Assembly: GCA_001600095.1 (NCBI GenBank)
Contig: BCIX01000001.1
Span: 2,294,001 to 2,358,000, forward strand
Direction: 5' to 3'
Origin: Bullera alba
Taxonomy: Eukaryota > Basidiomycota > Tremellomycetes > Tremellales > Bulleraceae
DNA: 64,000 nucleotides
In this document: piece after piece, positions 14,808 through 28,500 of the stretch
Numbering within the stretch: the first letter of the stretch is position 1
How the letters are laid out: the number at the start of each line of letters is the position of its first letter
Made by a program: the position numbers and the translations under genes
Notes under the pieces: generated by a model
What the model was told of the DNA's origin: nothing
The model's input: only the letters and a program-made list of their open reading frames with translations
Databases searched by the model: none

Positions 14808-17800
14808 ATGTCAATCCCACCGCCTCCGGGCGGTCACTCTCGACACAGCTCGGCGGTGTCGACATCTTCGGCTATACGGACAGCTTCCACGCCCCGCTCT
14901 GCATCCCCAGCAGTGTCTCCATCGACACCCATAGGCGATGGTCTATCCAGGAGATTGAGCTGGAACAGGCCACGAGATGAGGAGATGCCTCAACCTGCCA
15001 TGACTTCCACGTCAAATCAGCACTTGTCGGTAGGCGATGCCGAGCTTACGCATGGCAATGTGCCCATAGCTGGACTGGGGATCGAGTACGCAGGCTCTTT
15101 GAATGATGGAGGAGGCCTGCACCCAGTGAGGTCATACGGTTCGAGCGGGTCGCAAGCATATCCAGAGGAGTATGATCTGGGTACTGCACCCACAGATCCC
15201 TGGGGAAATCAAGCCCGACCTACGGCGAGCGACACGCCTCGACCATACTTCCTCCAATATCCAAATCGCTCACAAGGATCGTTCGACTCGAGCGCCAGTG
15301 AGGGCGACACGCCTCCTGGTGACTCCGGCTCCAACGAACGGCTGGCCTTTGCGCCAAACTCTTCCACACAGCATCTGGCTATCCGGCCCGACCCCTCTGG
15401 CTCCTATGGCAATATCCGGTCCCCGCATCGGAGAGTCCCATCTAGGTCATATGACGAGAATGGAAATCCAAGACAACCTTCAATGGGCACAAGGATCAGT
15501 CGGCACCCAACCTTTCGAAGCGTTTCCAACACGCTACGAAAGGCCAGCGTCAGGGTCAGTCACATGATGGGCGGCGAGAGTGACGGTAGAACCAGGCTAC
15601 ATGATCTGGACGGAGACGAGAACTATATGGACGATGGAGAGGACAAAAGGGGACAAGTCGTGTCGAGTCCAGAGCCAATCAGTCCAGGGCCAATACCTCA
15701 GCAGCCCGATCCCAAGCCCCCGGAGCAAGGTCTGGCGTTGCGGGGAAAGACTTTGGGTATTTTCGGACCCAATAGCAGGACGAGACGCCTCCTTCATGCT
15801 ATCTTACAGTTCCCGTGAGTTGATGGTCGTTCCTCCGCGAGAGAGCCTTGCTTAACGATCCACCTTCCAGTTTCACCGAGCCTATCATCCTCGGCCTCAT
15901 TATCGCCAACGTCGTCGTATTGGCCATCCAATCGGCTCCGGCTCTCAATACGCCTCGAGAAGACGACGGGTACTTCCAGTCCTGGGAGGACGGCGTGCTT
16001 CTGATCCTATTCCTCATCTTCACGTTAGTCGTCAGATACGGCAAGTCTAGATCACGTACTGACATCTTCCAACCTGTAGGCTTGAGATGTTTGCTCGAAT
16101 CATCGTCACTGGACTCATTATTGACCCTGAAGTATCACTCCGGCAGCTCTTCTTCTCGCCTACAGGTTTCTTCCCCCGGCTCCGTAACAAGCTCAGCCGC
16201 GCATCGAGACGAAAGCCTGCAACACCCAGAGTCACGGCCGCTTGGCGGACTCAGACCTCTGGATCTGCGACAATACCACCGCCCAAGCGAAAGACTACAG
16301 TTATACCAGAAGCGCCTTTTCAACGAGCAGTCGCCAAACAGCAGGATATGTCGGCTTCTGGGCGACCCTATCTCCGTCATTCCTGGCATCGTATAGACAT
16401 GATCGCCGTCATTGCTTTCTGGGTGACCTTTCTACTGGCCCTGACTGGTCACGAGGCAACAGACGAGTATCACATATATATCTTCCGAGCTCTCGGCGTC
16501 CTAAGAGCTGGAAGACTATTGGTCATCACTAGCGGTACTACCACGATTCTACACTCGCTCAAAAAGGCTGGACCCTTGCTCGTGACGGTGGCATTCTTTC
16601 TCATCTTCGCCTTCGCCCTCTTCTCCATCATCGGAGTACAAAGTTTTCGAGGCTCTTTCCGGAGACAGTGTATCCTGACTGACCCCAACAATTCAACCAA
16701 CATCATTGAACTGGGACAGCTATGCGGAGGCCACGTCAACTCGGCAGTGGAGACAGTATCGTATCTCCTACTGGATGGTACTCCCGCAGCCTACGACCCT
16801 AAGGGATACATATGCCCTATGGGTCAAATCTGCCAGACCTCCGACGTCAACCCGAATGGAGGCTCCAACAGCTTTGACAATGTGGTCGCGGCACTCGTGC
16901 AAGTGGTAATCATTACGTCCAGTGAGCTAGATATAGACCGCGACTAGTGCACGTCGACTGATATTTAGCGAATTAGTCAACACCTGGGCACCGATCATGT
17001 ACTTGTCCATGGACTCTGACTACTTCGGGTCATGTTTATACTTCATCGTCGCCGTCGTCATTCTCAACTTCTGGTTCATCAACCTCCTCACTGCGGTAGT
17101 GGTGAATACATTCAAGGTGATCAGGGCAGAAACGAAGCAAAGTGCCTTTGGTGCGACAGAGTACGTGGACTCACTCGGAACTTGTCTGGCAAGACTGATC
17201 GCACAACAGCACGACGAACGGGACCGAGCCTCAGTGGGCCACGGAAACGACGAAGAAGAAGTCCGCTGGCAAGATTTTAGCCTTCTACGAGAAGACTGAA
17301 CTCATCTGGGTCGTCCTCATCTTGGTGGACCTCGTCAGTCAAGCTAGCAAGACTGCTTACTCGTCGGATTCTTTTCTGGACCTACTCAGTGGGTGGACTG
17401 CGATCATCTTCCTGCCTCCAAGCTGACATCAGCAGAAAACCTCGAGCTGGCTTTCACACTCGCGTTCGACGTCGAGATGATTATAAGGATGGTAGGACAT
17501 TTTCCCGACTGGAGGACTTTCGCATCAAGCGGACGTAACGACTTTGACTTGTTTCTCGCGGTTGGCTGCTCAATCATCCAGATTCCAGCCATATCCTCAC
17601 ATCGGGTTTACCCCTGGCTCACCATCTTCCAACTTTTGCGATGGTATCGGTTCATTCTAGCCTTTCCCCGAATGAAGCCACTCTTGGTGGGTGTTCGAGG
17701 CAATGACCATGCTGACCCCGTAGGTCACGGTGTTCGGAAGTTTCTCAGGTTTATTCAACATGGTCATCTTCCTCTTTCTGGTCAACTTTCTGGGCGCTCT

Positions 17801-20800
17801 CATGGTACGTCCTGTGGTCACTCAAGCGCACGTATGCTGACATGTCGAAGGCTGTGCAGATCTTCAGAGGCGACCTGGAGAATGACAGCACCATCTCCTT
17901 CTCGCAGACATACAACGCTTTCCTTGGGATGTATCAAGTGAGTAGTCGAGTTGTTCGCTGCGATCGTATAGAGATTCGTATAGAGATTGATGTTCGGCAG
18001 ATCTTCTCGTCCGAGGATTGGACAACGATACTCTACGACACAATGACGGTAGAGATTCCCTACGCGCAAAGATGGCTGGCCGGGGTGTTCTTATGCGTGT
18101 GGTTCCTCTTCTCCAATGGTCAGTCCAGTGATGCCGATGTAGGTACATCGCTGACTGGGGCTTAGCTGTCGTTTTGCAAATGTTCATCGCGGTCATCAAT
18201 GAGGTAAGTCTACACGTTGTTGTTGTGTCAGATCTGCTGACGCTCTCGTTCGCGCAGAACTTTGCTGTGGCCGAAGAGCAGAAGAGAAAACGGCAGATCG
18301 AAGACTTCATCCGGAAGAGCGAGCCTGTCTCTGCTCACGTCAGCTGGATCGATCGCCTCAACCCCTACCGACTGATGAATGCGACGAGAAATGCTGTCAA
18401 GGTGGACTCTTTACCAGCAAGTCTGGTTCTACCCCTCAAACAGACCATTGGGCCTGATGTAGGCAATGTTCCGGAGAAGGTGAGCGATTTTTAACGTACA
18501 ATCTGTGCAAGCAGGAAGGTATCCTAACCCGACCAGTATGTCGGTAAAGACTCGACGACTAAGACGGCAATGAAACGGCTGTTTGGCCGAAACGACGAGA
18601 AGCACGAAGCCATCCCACTCCGAAGTCTGCGACGGCCAAGATCAGGCAAGTTCGACAATGTGGACGATCCGGCCGACGACGACAGAGGATTGTGAGTCTC
18701 GCAGTCGCAAGTGTGCCGGGAATGAAATACTCACTGCGTCATAGGAGTGATCTGTTGCCCCCTATGAGTGCTGGTCCGTCTGCCGATGAGCACATGGACG
18801 CGTTGAGGGAAAGAAGAAACCAACAGGCTGATTTCATTGCCGCTCACCCGAGTTTCGATCACAGTCTGTGGCTTTTCAAGCAGTCCCACCCACTACGAAG
18901 ATTTTGCCAATCCTGTGTATCGCCAGCTTACGGCGAGCGGATCTTTGGTCGCCCTGCCAGACCATACTTTCGCCTGGCAGTCAAAGCGGTAGTATTCAGT
19001 GCCATCGTCGCCAGTATCGTGGTGGCCGGTATAGCAACCCCAGAGTACAGGAAGCGATTTTACGACGAAAATGGCGTCCATCGCGGTACCTGGTTCGACT
19101 TGGTTGAAGTGGCTTTGGGTACGACCTTCGTTCTCGAAGCCCTCATAAAGATCATCGCCGACAGTTTCATCTTCGCCCCAAACGCCTACTTGCTCTCTCT
19201 ATGGAACGTTCTGGACTTCCTCATGCTTATCGCTCTGTTGGTCAACACGACGACGTCGCTCATCTTCATTGGGGGTTTGAGCCGAGTGACAAGAGCTCTG
19301 AAAGGCTTCAGAGCCCTCAGGTTGATCACCCTTTTTGGACGACTCCGTGATACTCTTCACGCTGTGCTCTTCGCCGGAGCCTCCAAGATCCTGGATGCCT
19401 CCATCCTCATGATCTTATACTTGATTCCCTTCGCGGTTTGGGGGTGAGTTTGGGTGAAATTGGGATTTGACACGAAGCGAATCAGAGCTGACACCAGGTA
19501 CTAGCTTAAACATCTTCTCTGGGCGTCTGCATCGATGTAATGACGAGGATGTCGCTGGGAGGAACGAGTGCATAGGCATGTTCATGACTTCGCCCGTGGA
19601 TGGCTCTCTCGGATATCTCGTCCCAAGGGTCTGGTCCAACCCGAGTGTGGATGACAGTGTGTGGACCTTCGACTCGTTCCGAGAGTCGATCTTGATCCTA
19701 TTCGAGATTGTCTCTCTGGAAGGCTGGATTGATGTCATGGCCTCGGGAATGGACATTGTCGGCAAGGATCTCCAACCTCAAACCAACGCGTCGCAATGGA
19801 ATGCCATCTTTTTCGTCCTCTTCAACCTATTCGGAGGTGTCATCATTCTCACCCTATTCTTAAGGTGAGTCTCGTCTCGTCGCTCACTGAACGATTATGC
19901 TTACCGGTATCCTCTTCTAGTGTCATCATTGGCAATTTCAGTCGAAGATCGGGACATGCTCTCTTGACTTCGGAGCAGAGACGTTGGGTCGATCTTAAGA
20001 AGTACATCAAGGCACAAACACCTTCGCAACTGCCCCAATCCCGACCAGACTTTGGTATCCGGGCCTGGTGCTACGACCGAGCAACACAAAAGCACGGATA
20101 TTGGACGTGGGGTTTCACGATCTTATACTATATCCACATTTTATTGTTGATGTGAGTGAGATTGTGCCTCCGGGCCTACAACGCTGATGTGGAATCGTAG
20201 GATGGAAGATTTCTCGGAAAACATCTTTACCGAATCTGAGCTAGGTACGTGCGACAAGGGGTCTGACTCTGTAACCCGCGGAGCTGACTGGTCAAAACGC
20301 TTAGACTCCATCTTCTTGGTCTTGACCATGATCTACGCGATCGATCTACTCATTCGCTTCTTTGGTCTCGGCTTCAAAAGCTTCAAGGCGAACGGCTGGA
20401 ATATCTTCGACTTGATAGTGATCACTGGCAGTTTCGCGACGACGATCCCGGCTCTCCAGGCGATAAACGCTGGTGAACCTACAAGCCAGGTCAACGTTCA
20501 GTTGCAGAAGCTATTCTTGGTGGCGATCGCTTTCAAGCTCGTTCAGCGTATCGACTCGCTAAATCAGCTTTTCAAGACATCAGTGTGAGTCTCTATTCAA
20601 CTCCTCTTCCATGTCGCTGTTTACTGAATTTTACCACCCAGGGCGAGTCTCCCTGCCATCGGCAATCTGTTCCTGCTCTGGGCCACACTCTTTCTCTTCT
20701 TCGCCATCCTCTTCATAGAGGTCTTTGGCTTAACGAAAGTGGGCAACAATTCGGCATCTCGGTTTCAAAACTATTACAGCTTTGGCAATGCGTTGGTCAT

Positions 20801-22404
20801 GCTGGCGTTCATGTCAACGGGGTAGGTCGTCTCGGCTTTAGAGGTCTGTTTGATGCTGTACTCACTACCCGTAGTGAGGGATGGAACGGGTACATGCACG
20901 ACTAGTGAGTTTGGTAGAGTCGTGTTGGGCGATGACTGATCAGACTACTAGCACCATCCAGTATCCTCGGTGTAATGAGTCGTCAAGTTACTTCAACTCG
21001 GATTGCGGTAGCTCGGCCTGGGCCTACGGATTGTTCATCAGCTGGAACATTATCTCGATGTGAGTCAAGCGCGGCCAGACGTCCAGGGCACTGACGATAT
21101 CCAGGTATATCTTCTTGAACATGTTCACCGGTGTGGTGGTCGAGTCATTCGCATACGTGTATCAAATGCCTGGAGGAGCTTCCCTGACCCGGGAGGAGAT
21201 GCGTAAGCACCACTGATCGCAGTCTGAACCTCGAAAGCTGAGCTTCGGTTTCAGGCGCCTTCAAGAAGCTGTGGTCGGAGTTCGACAAGGGAAGGACGGG
21301 ATACATCCGGCGCAAGGACTTTGTTAAGTTCTTCTCGGTGCGTGAACCTCGAATCGTATGAGTAGATGCTGATAATTCTACAGCGCCTGTCAGGCGTGTT
21401 TGAGATTCGGATGTATCAGGAGAACCACAGCATCACGAACATAATGAGGTCATCCATACCCGACCCGGTCGCCAACGCTTCTGGAAGGTTGACCGTCGTC
21501 ACTGGTGCTAAACGTGCGATCGATCTCCGTCGGATGGAACGACAAATCTCGCAGATCGACTATCGACTAGTCAGACAACGGCGGCAAACCTTCTCAAGAT
21601 TGTACCACGAAGCGAGGTTGTCTGAAGAACCCGGACGCGGAATCAGCTTCACTGCCATGCTCTTGATGCTTGCTCAAAACTTGCTCATCGACGACGAACA
21701 GGCGCTCTTGCTGGACGACCTCCTCGCCCGACGGGAAAAAGTCGAGAGGGTCACGGATCTAGTCAACCTCGACCGTGTGAGGGGACTTCTACGGACGACA
21801 TACTGGAGGCGACGTTTCCTGGCAAACAGAGCGGAGAGGAAGAGAACTTTGAACGCCGAGGCTGAGGGTATACCTGCAATCGTGCTCGAACCTACGCCTG
21901 CCTCGCCACCCACAGACGATGGCGATCCGTTCTCGGAAACGGCCAGCATAACCATTCCCAGAATTCGCACCCCCTCTCCGCCGGGCTCACGGTCATCTTC
22001 GCCGTCTGGCTCGCCGGATTTTCGTGGCAGAGATCTCCAAACTCCAGATATCGCCTTCACTCCCCGCATGACGTCCAGGCACTCACCCTCGCTCTCGGTG
22101 ATCACTGGTGGCCAGATGGCACGGCGGAATTCGACAAGTAGCATGCTATCCTCGGATGATGCTCACCACAGAAGGTGAGCCTTAAGACGGCCGCTGAGTC
22201 GCGGAGGTCGACGCTGACTTGAGCAACTATAGTCAATCTCCGACATCCGACTTTAGCCAGCCGCCCAGTCCGAGTGAAGACTACAATCAGGCAATGGCGA
22301 CTTCGGTCTGGGGAGGTGAGTCCAAAGTGCTACGTACTGATGATCAAAGTCGCTGATGAGACTCAGATATGATGCGGGAAGCTTTGGAGCAGGAAGACAA
22401 ATAG
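14808..22404 (+). CDS. CCH1: Voltage-gated calcium channel alpha subunit Cch1
   Basis: A channel of about 2,000 residues in about 25 exons with four six-helix repeats, cytosolic tails and a C-terminal EF-hand-like stretch ([14 protein letters not shown]). Known: Cch1 with Mid1 forms the high-affinity plasma-membrane calcium uptake channel that feeds calcineurin signalling. Filter residues after splicing: repeat [12 protein letters not shown] (Asn), [12 protein letters not shown] (Glu), [12 protein letters not shown] (Glu), IV STGEGWNGYM (Glu). Repeat III has a clear S4 ([15 protein letters not shown]), while the repeat IV equivalent ([17 protein letters not shown]) has few charges. The first 330 residues and the last 250 are Ser/Pro-rich. 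The repeat I S4 follows an extended loop of about 70 residues. Start at 14808 is the first ATG of the leader; stop TAG at 22402-22404. Convergent with FAB1, 185 bases apart. Confidence 0.95.
17965..17988 (+). repeat. 12-base tandem duplication inside a CCH1 intron
   Basis: The unit CGTATAGAGATT occurs twice in direct tandem within the intron 17938-18000, just before the exon encoding the repeat II filter. That intron is 63 nt; with one unit it would be 51 nt, a common intron size here. Confidence 0.8.
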
Positions 22405-22589
22405 ATGGATACTACGATTGTCAATATGTTTGCAGAAGATTGAGTCACGGCTTGATGGATCATGGCATGAACGTGAGCGTAACGAGATCAATGTAGAGTA
22501 CTCTACTCGTACTGTACAATCAGATACAAGTAAGTAACCAAATGTATAATAGGGACGCAGACGTCCTTCTACGAATTACAACAAGTCTT

Positions 22590-25500
22590 CTAGATGTTAG
22601 TCGACTGGGCACTCTCTTCTTCGGTTGCTTGCTCCTCTACGCCAATCTTGCTCCAGCGATCGGGCACGGAAGGGAAGTAGAACTTCTCCATGGCCGAACG
22701 GAATCGTGTCTTGTCTAGCAGTATCATTCAGCGCTTGCGATCTCGAGATACCAGCTTCGGTCACTTACACTGCTTCGGGGTCACGATCGTAGGCTCGCCC
22801 TTGCCTGGCCCACCGAGGAACGTAGAATCTTTCACCCAAGACTCGAGTTTCTTGTCCCTAGAAGAGCGTAAGGCTGGGTTCCCGACCTGGCAAGTCAGGT
22901 TGAGACAGCTTACCAGGTGAATGTCCGGATGTAGTCCACAATGCCCACGACCAGCTCCTGCTTCTCGGAGTCAACACCCACGACCAGAGAGTAGTCCATG
23001 ACGTTCAAGTTAGACAAGAAGAGAGCTTAAAATTCGGTCAGCTGACTCCGACAACGATCCGACAGCTTCACTCACTGTCATTGAATAACGCAGATCTGAG
23101 CACCTTCTTCGAGTGTTCACGGAGGTACAAGGGGTGTTTGTAGGCAACTATCGAATGTTGTCAGCGACTCCCGTCAAGCATCGAATTCTCGGCTTCGACT
23201 CACGCTCCATCAAGTTTTCATCAAGCCTAATGCTATTAGCCCCCATAATATGAAGTGTCTTCTTAGATAACTCACAGTACTTCGTTGATCCGTCCAGTGG
23301 GCTGAATCAACCTGTTTCTCATGCTCCCCTTCAGATCGTAAATCTGATCGGACAAATGGTCAATGGCGCCGCACTACTTGACGACAACCTCCCACTTACC
23401 TTTGAGAAACGTCGCTCATAAAAGAGGTTCTCCATGACGAGAACATTCATGCGCATCGTCCGTCCAGTAGTGGCATTCTTGTAGCCGATCTTGAAGAATC
23501 CGTAGATCTTTGCGAGGACAGTCGGTCTCTGTGGCTTGGTCAGCAAGGGCAGAGAAGGACGGGATCGTGTGTCAGTCAACGTACCTGGCCTTGAATCGCA
23601 TTCCTGGTGTATTCGAAGTACGCGGGCGCGAATTTGGTCAAGGCGTCCATCTCGAGCCGGGAGATCTCTTTGGCGATGAATCGGTCATCTAACTGACTTT
23701 CAGCATGGTGCCACCTCTCACACACGTGTAATGCACCTTTTGTCTTCAGGAAAGCAGAGCCGGACTTGCCTCCCGAAGCGTCGAATTGTACGCAGCGGGA
23801 GAGCGACTCGACAAAGCTGTCCTCACACTCGCACGCAGCGCGCAATGCGGCGAAACGCTCTGCGAAGAAGATTCGACAGAAGATGGTAGAGCCGCCATTC
23901 TCAAAGTCTAATACGCTGTCAGCATCACCAGTGAAAGTGGGATTTCGACTCACCGTATTTTAGATGGGTGCCACCCTCCCGTTTGCTAGGATCATCCGTC
24001 TCCATAGCCTCGTCGAGGGACACAATATCCCAAGACGAGGCCCTGTCGGCACCACTACCGTCTTCCGGCATGAAAGACTCGACTTTTTCTGACCTTCCGT
24101 TGAAGCGATGGCTCCTCATGTTCTCCTTGTAGGACTTGTTATTGAGGGTGAAGGCGATGATGCTCGTCGGTTCATTTTCGCGGATGATGACTCGAGAGTC
24201 GGCAAAGAGATGCTCCGCAGCGGATCTACTCGCTGGTCAGCGCGCACTCCCATTGATTGAGTAGTATCTGAGGTTTTCTGACTCACAGGGGATATTCGAG
24301 TGGAGTGTAGTCTCCAGCTCGGAATGCCCAAAGGCCCGTGAGAGTCTTTATGATCGACGTCCTTTCTCCGCCTCCAGAGCTCATCTCGCTCTCCGACATC
24401 TGGGATAGATGCGCCACCTCCTTCTTCGTCTCTTCACTGGTATCTGCCGATAAATGAGGCGTGGCTGGGACGCTCGGAAGCGGGGCGCTGGTCTCGAATG
24501 TCGGCAGTTCGATTTGAAGTCGATCCGTGAATGACATTTCCGATCGAGTGTCACTGAATATGGATGGCGCGTTGATCGAGGAAGCAGACGCTGAGATGGG
24601 GATGCCGCCAGAGGTAAAGGAGGCCGAAGGAGATAGCTCGGAGGACGAGCTCGCTTTGACGGGTACGCTGAGCGTAGAGTCGTCCACAGTCACCGGTTCT
24701 GAGGGTGTCAATTTGGCGAGAATCGGCTTGACGGGTGATGAAAGCTTTCGCCGACTTTTTGGGTGCCCTTCACCTGCAGACTCTGCGCTGTCGTCGCTTC
24801 CCTGATCGTCCTGCTCGTTATCCGCCTCTGACGAGTCTGAATCGGTCTCGTCTCGGAAGGCGTCTCTAACATTGCTGAAGACCTGGACTTTGGCCTTCGT
24901 CACACCGACCGGTCGAGCTCGCTTGCCTCGGGTGTTCGTGATTCGTTTCTGTCTCTGTCGTTCAGCTTCGATCGACAGGCGATCAAAATGACGAGCGATG
25001 GAGGTGACTCGATTTGAACTCGCCAGCGTCCTCCCGACCGCGGTGCGAATGATTCCACCAGCCATCCTTCCCGAGTACAAATCGCTGGACCGAGGCATCT
25101 TGCCTTTTCCACTGATTCTTGGCTTGCCATCCGGTGGTCCATTGGAGTTCTTTCGAGGAAGTTCTGGTCGCAGAGGATCTGGAGACGCCTGTCGAGAGCG
25201 AGGAGGGCTCGATGGTGCTGTAGTCGGTCTTGATCGAGCACCGGGTCGGTACGAGTCGCCGTGGCCAACCCCAAATCTTCGAACCGAGGATGAAGGGATC
25301 CGGGAAGCGTTGGCGGCATAACTTCTGTCCCCATCAGACAGCAGCCCAAGTTTTGAAGCTTCTCTATGTCGCGTCGGTGGCTGTTCTGTCCTACCTCGTC
25401 TCATAGGTGGCCGAGCTCTTGGTGGCCGTGAGCCTGGCAAGACATCGCTATCAGAGTTGTCGGCGGTTTGTGCCCGGTGCCCGGACCGCCTGATGGATGA

Positions 25501-28500
25501 GGAGGAGCGAGGACGCTCCATGCCGATCTGCTCCGCGAGGTCAAACAGACCTATCGTGTCTTCTTGTTGGAATCGTTTTACCATGTCGGCCACGCTGAAC
25601 TCGATCAGCTCATGTACTTCTTCCCTTTTTTCCTGTGATTACCCACCTCGGTGTAGGTTTGGTCCGACGAGGCAACCTTGATGGGAAAGGGAAACCCAAC
25701 GCGTCGCTGTCCATACCACTCGACTCCACAGCATCCGCCGACTTCTGGATGAGCCTTAAAGGTGAGCCTACTTTCTTAGCTCCAATCGTAGAGTCGCTGT
25801 CGTTCGTTCCAGCGGGACTCTGTGGTGGGGACATGGCATTTGATACCGGATTGACAAGACCGGCAAGAGGTGTAACTCCGCCATCTGAAGTGCCAGCTGG
25901 AGTCAATGAATCGCTATCTAGGAGGGCGTCGGCTGGTCCAGGATCCGACGCAGTCGGCGTCGGTGGTTCGGAGTCTTCTGTGACTCCAGTATCGGCCAAT
26001 CCAGTCTTTGGCTCCTTTTCATCTACCTCCGAAACAGTGAACCCAGCGGTATTTCTGTCCAACGAGTTCAGGACATCCTGATTGGCGAACAGACGCTTCA
26101 AGTGGGTCGCGGTCACTGCGATTTGGTTAGCAAAGGATGACAGCATCTTGGTGGGTGTCCGACTTACTCCGCCGCAAATCCTTCTCGGAAGGCATGAAGA
26201 CTTTCTCGACGTCCACGAAGTCGGAACTTCATCACTGTCAGCATGTGACTCCTCATGCACACCACGAAGGTACTCACTCCCACTGAATCACCCGATCCTG
26301 CAGAGTCTGCAGGACAGAGTTGAGTGCCAGTACATCCGTTATCGGAGTAAGCTTGTAGGTCCTGTTGAGGAGATTGACCATTTCCTCCCGGTCGGACACT
26401 GCTCTTGCGAGCATGGCTTCTAGAGCAGTCCTGAGCAGCGTCACCTAATGACAAGATCAGCCAATGGCGCGACGCAGAGACAAAGGCTCATAACCCACCT
26501 TCTCCGGCTGGACGAGCTCATAGTCGAAGCTTCTGAGTCTGAATAGGATGGAATCGAAGAACGCCGCATTCTTCTGCAGGGCGCTCTCGTACTCTTGGTT
26601 CTTGAGGATGACCTTTGTCTCTGCTTTGACCTGCAGTTTGATCGAAGGTCTGACCGGTTCGTATATGTCAATGTTCTCATTGTGGATCCGGATCGCCAGG
26701 TTTCGATGGGCAAAGTATCGGATTTGATCGCGGTAGGCGTCGTGCGGGCAGGTGAAGCCGGCCGAGCACTCTGGTGGATAGAAACAATGTTCCAGGTACG
26801 ATCCCCAGGACAGCGTCCAAGTCTCCTCTCGCAGTATTGTTGTGGGCGAAGGTGTAGCGCACTGACGACAATAGCTCCACGTAATGATGCGATCCTCGTG
26901 GCCTGGAGAAGGGCAGGGAAACTGATCCATGGCTATCTGTAGTCGTCGATCCCCGTGCACCAATAAGCGAAAGTGGAACAACAAGAGCCGCTCGCAGGAC
27001 TGCTTGGTACATCTCTTGGCGGCGTCAAGCGCCAAACCCTCGAGGTATTGTCCGACAGTAAGGTCGTCCGGTTGATAGAAGTTGATTGCCTGTAGTGTCG
27101 GTTCCACACATGGCTTTTCGGCGCCTTCACAGCTAAGCGAGTAGAGGTAAACTATGCCCTGGAAGTCCTCGGGTCGCAAAGAAGGGATGTGTCGACGGGT
27201 GTATGCTTGCCACACCTTGAGTTGCTCCGAGTGTTCGTGTGCGACGTGCGATAACGCACTTTCCCGGGCGATTTCTTCGGGCTTCCTGAGCACTCGGTAT
27301 GGGTCTCGAGTCGCTTCTTTGGACGAGATCGCTGTGTTCGTGACGGCCATAGGTACCGATTGAGTTGCCTCGACCTTGCCGCTGGAATTTGGCTCGACGA
27401 TAATAGGGACGGCGGTGTTAGGCGGATTGATATCTGGGGGTGATGGCTTCGCTATATCGGGAACTTTGGTTTCTTCTTCCAGGATCTGAGCTGCTTCCTC
27501 CTCATCCCGGTGATCGCGCAAAGTTCTGAGCAGTCTGTCCAGCTCCGCCATCCGAGCCAAGGGAGCTGGCGGTGGGAATCGAATGGCTGCTGAGGCCGAG
27601 AGCGCTGTTGTCAAGTAGGGTTTTAGCGATCGCGCAATGTCCTGGGTTTGACGTAGGGCTTCCAGTCGTTCCGCTTGTTTCTCGTCGTCCTCTGGTCCGA
27701 TACTCTTGCTGCTGCTGGCAAGAGTTGGGGTGGGCAGGGTCTCGCGTGTGTGCTCTTCGGTCTCCAGAAGAGTGTCCAGAAGCTCTTGGTACTCGCTTGG
27801 CATGTGTTGCTGTGGGGGCAGGATGTTATGTTCGTCGTTGTACAGTATGATCTCGTACTTCAGATGACAAACGACGAGGGCCATGAAATCCGTCACCACT
27901 TTGACTTTGCGCAACGTTGATAGATCACCACCTCGCAGGATAATGGTACATCCATAATCCTTGTGACAGCCTTCGAATCGCATCAAGGTCTTCCGGCGAC
28001 CAGGGATGAGATCATGCTCGAATGTCTGTATCTGAAATTCTGCACAGCGACCAAGTCGAGGCTCCAACGCCAGTCGGTCCATGGATGCGACCACATCTGC
28101 CTGTGTACATCTGGCAACTTGGTGGATGGCGGAGAGCTTGACGCTGCGAGCGACGGCAATGTTGGCCTCCAACAAGTAATCTAGCGCAATTCGAGATGCC
28201 GTCCGCTCTACGAGCACGATGTGAGGACGGACATCGATGATTCTCCTGGTGAGCAGTCTGAGGTAATCTTTCTCCTGAGCGAGAATCGGATCGAGCGACA
28301 TGAACTGATTTTCGACCCGGTGATAGTCGAGGGGGAAGGTGACGACCATGATTCTGGGGTTGACCAGTCGACGCGGCATGGCTTTGTGTGCGACATTCTT
28401 CGTGATGACGATACCGTCCACATACTCGGAGTCGCTGATCTTGCCTCCGGGGACTTTCTTGATCTTCACGTAAGTCCTCACGTCTATCGAGTCGCCAGCT

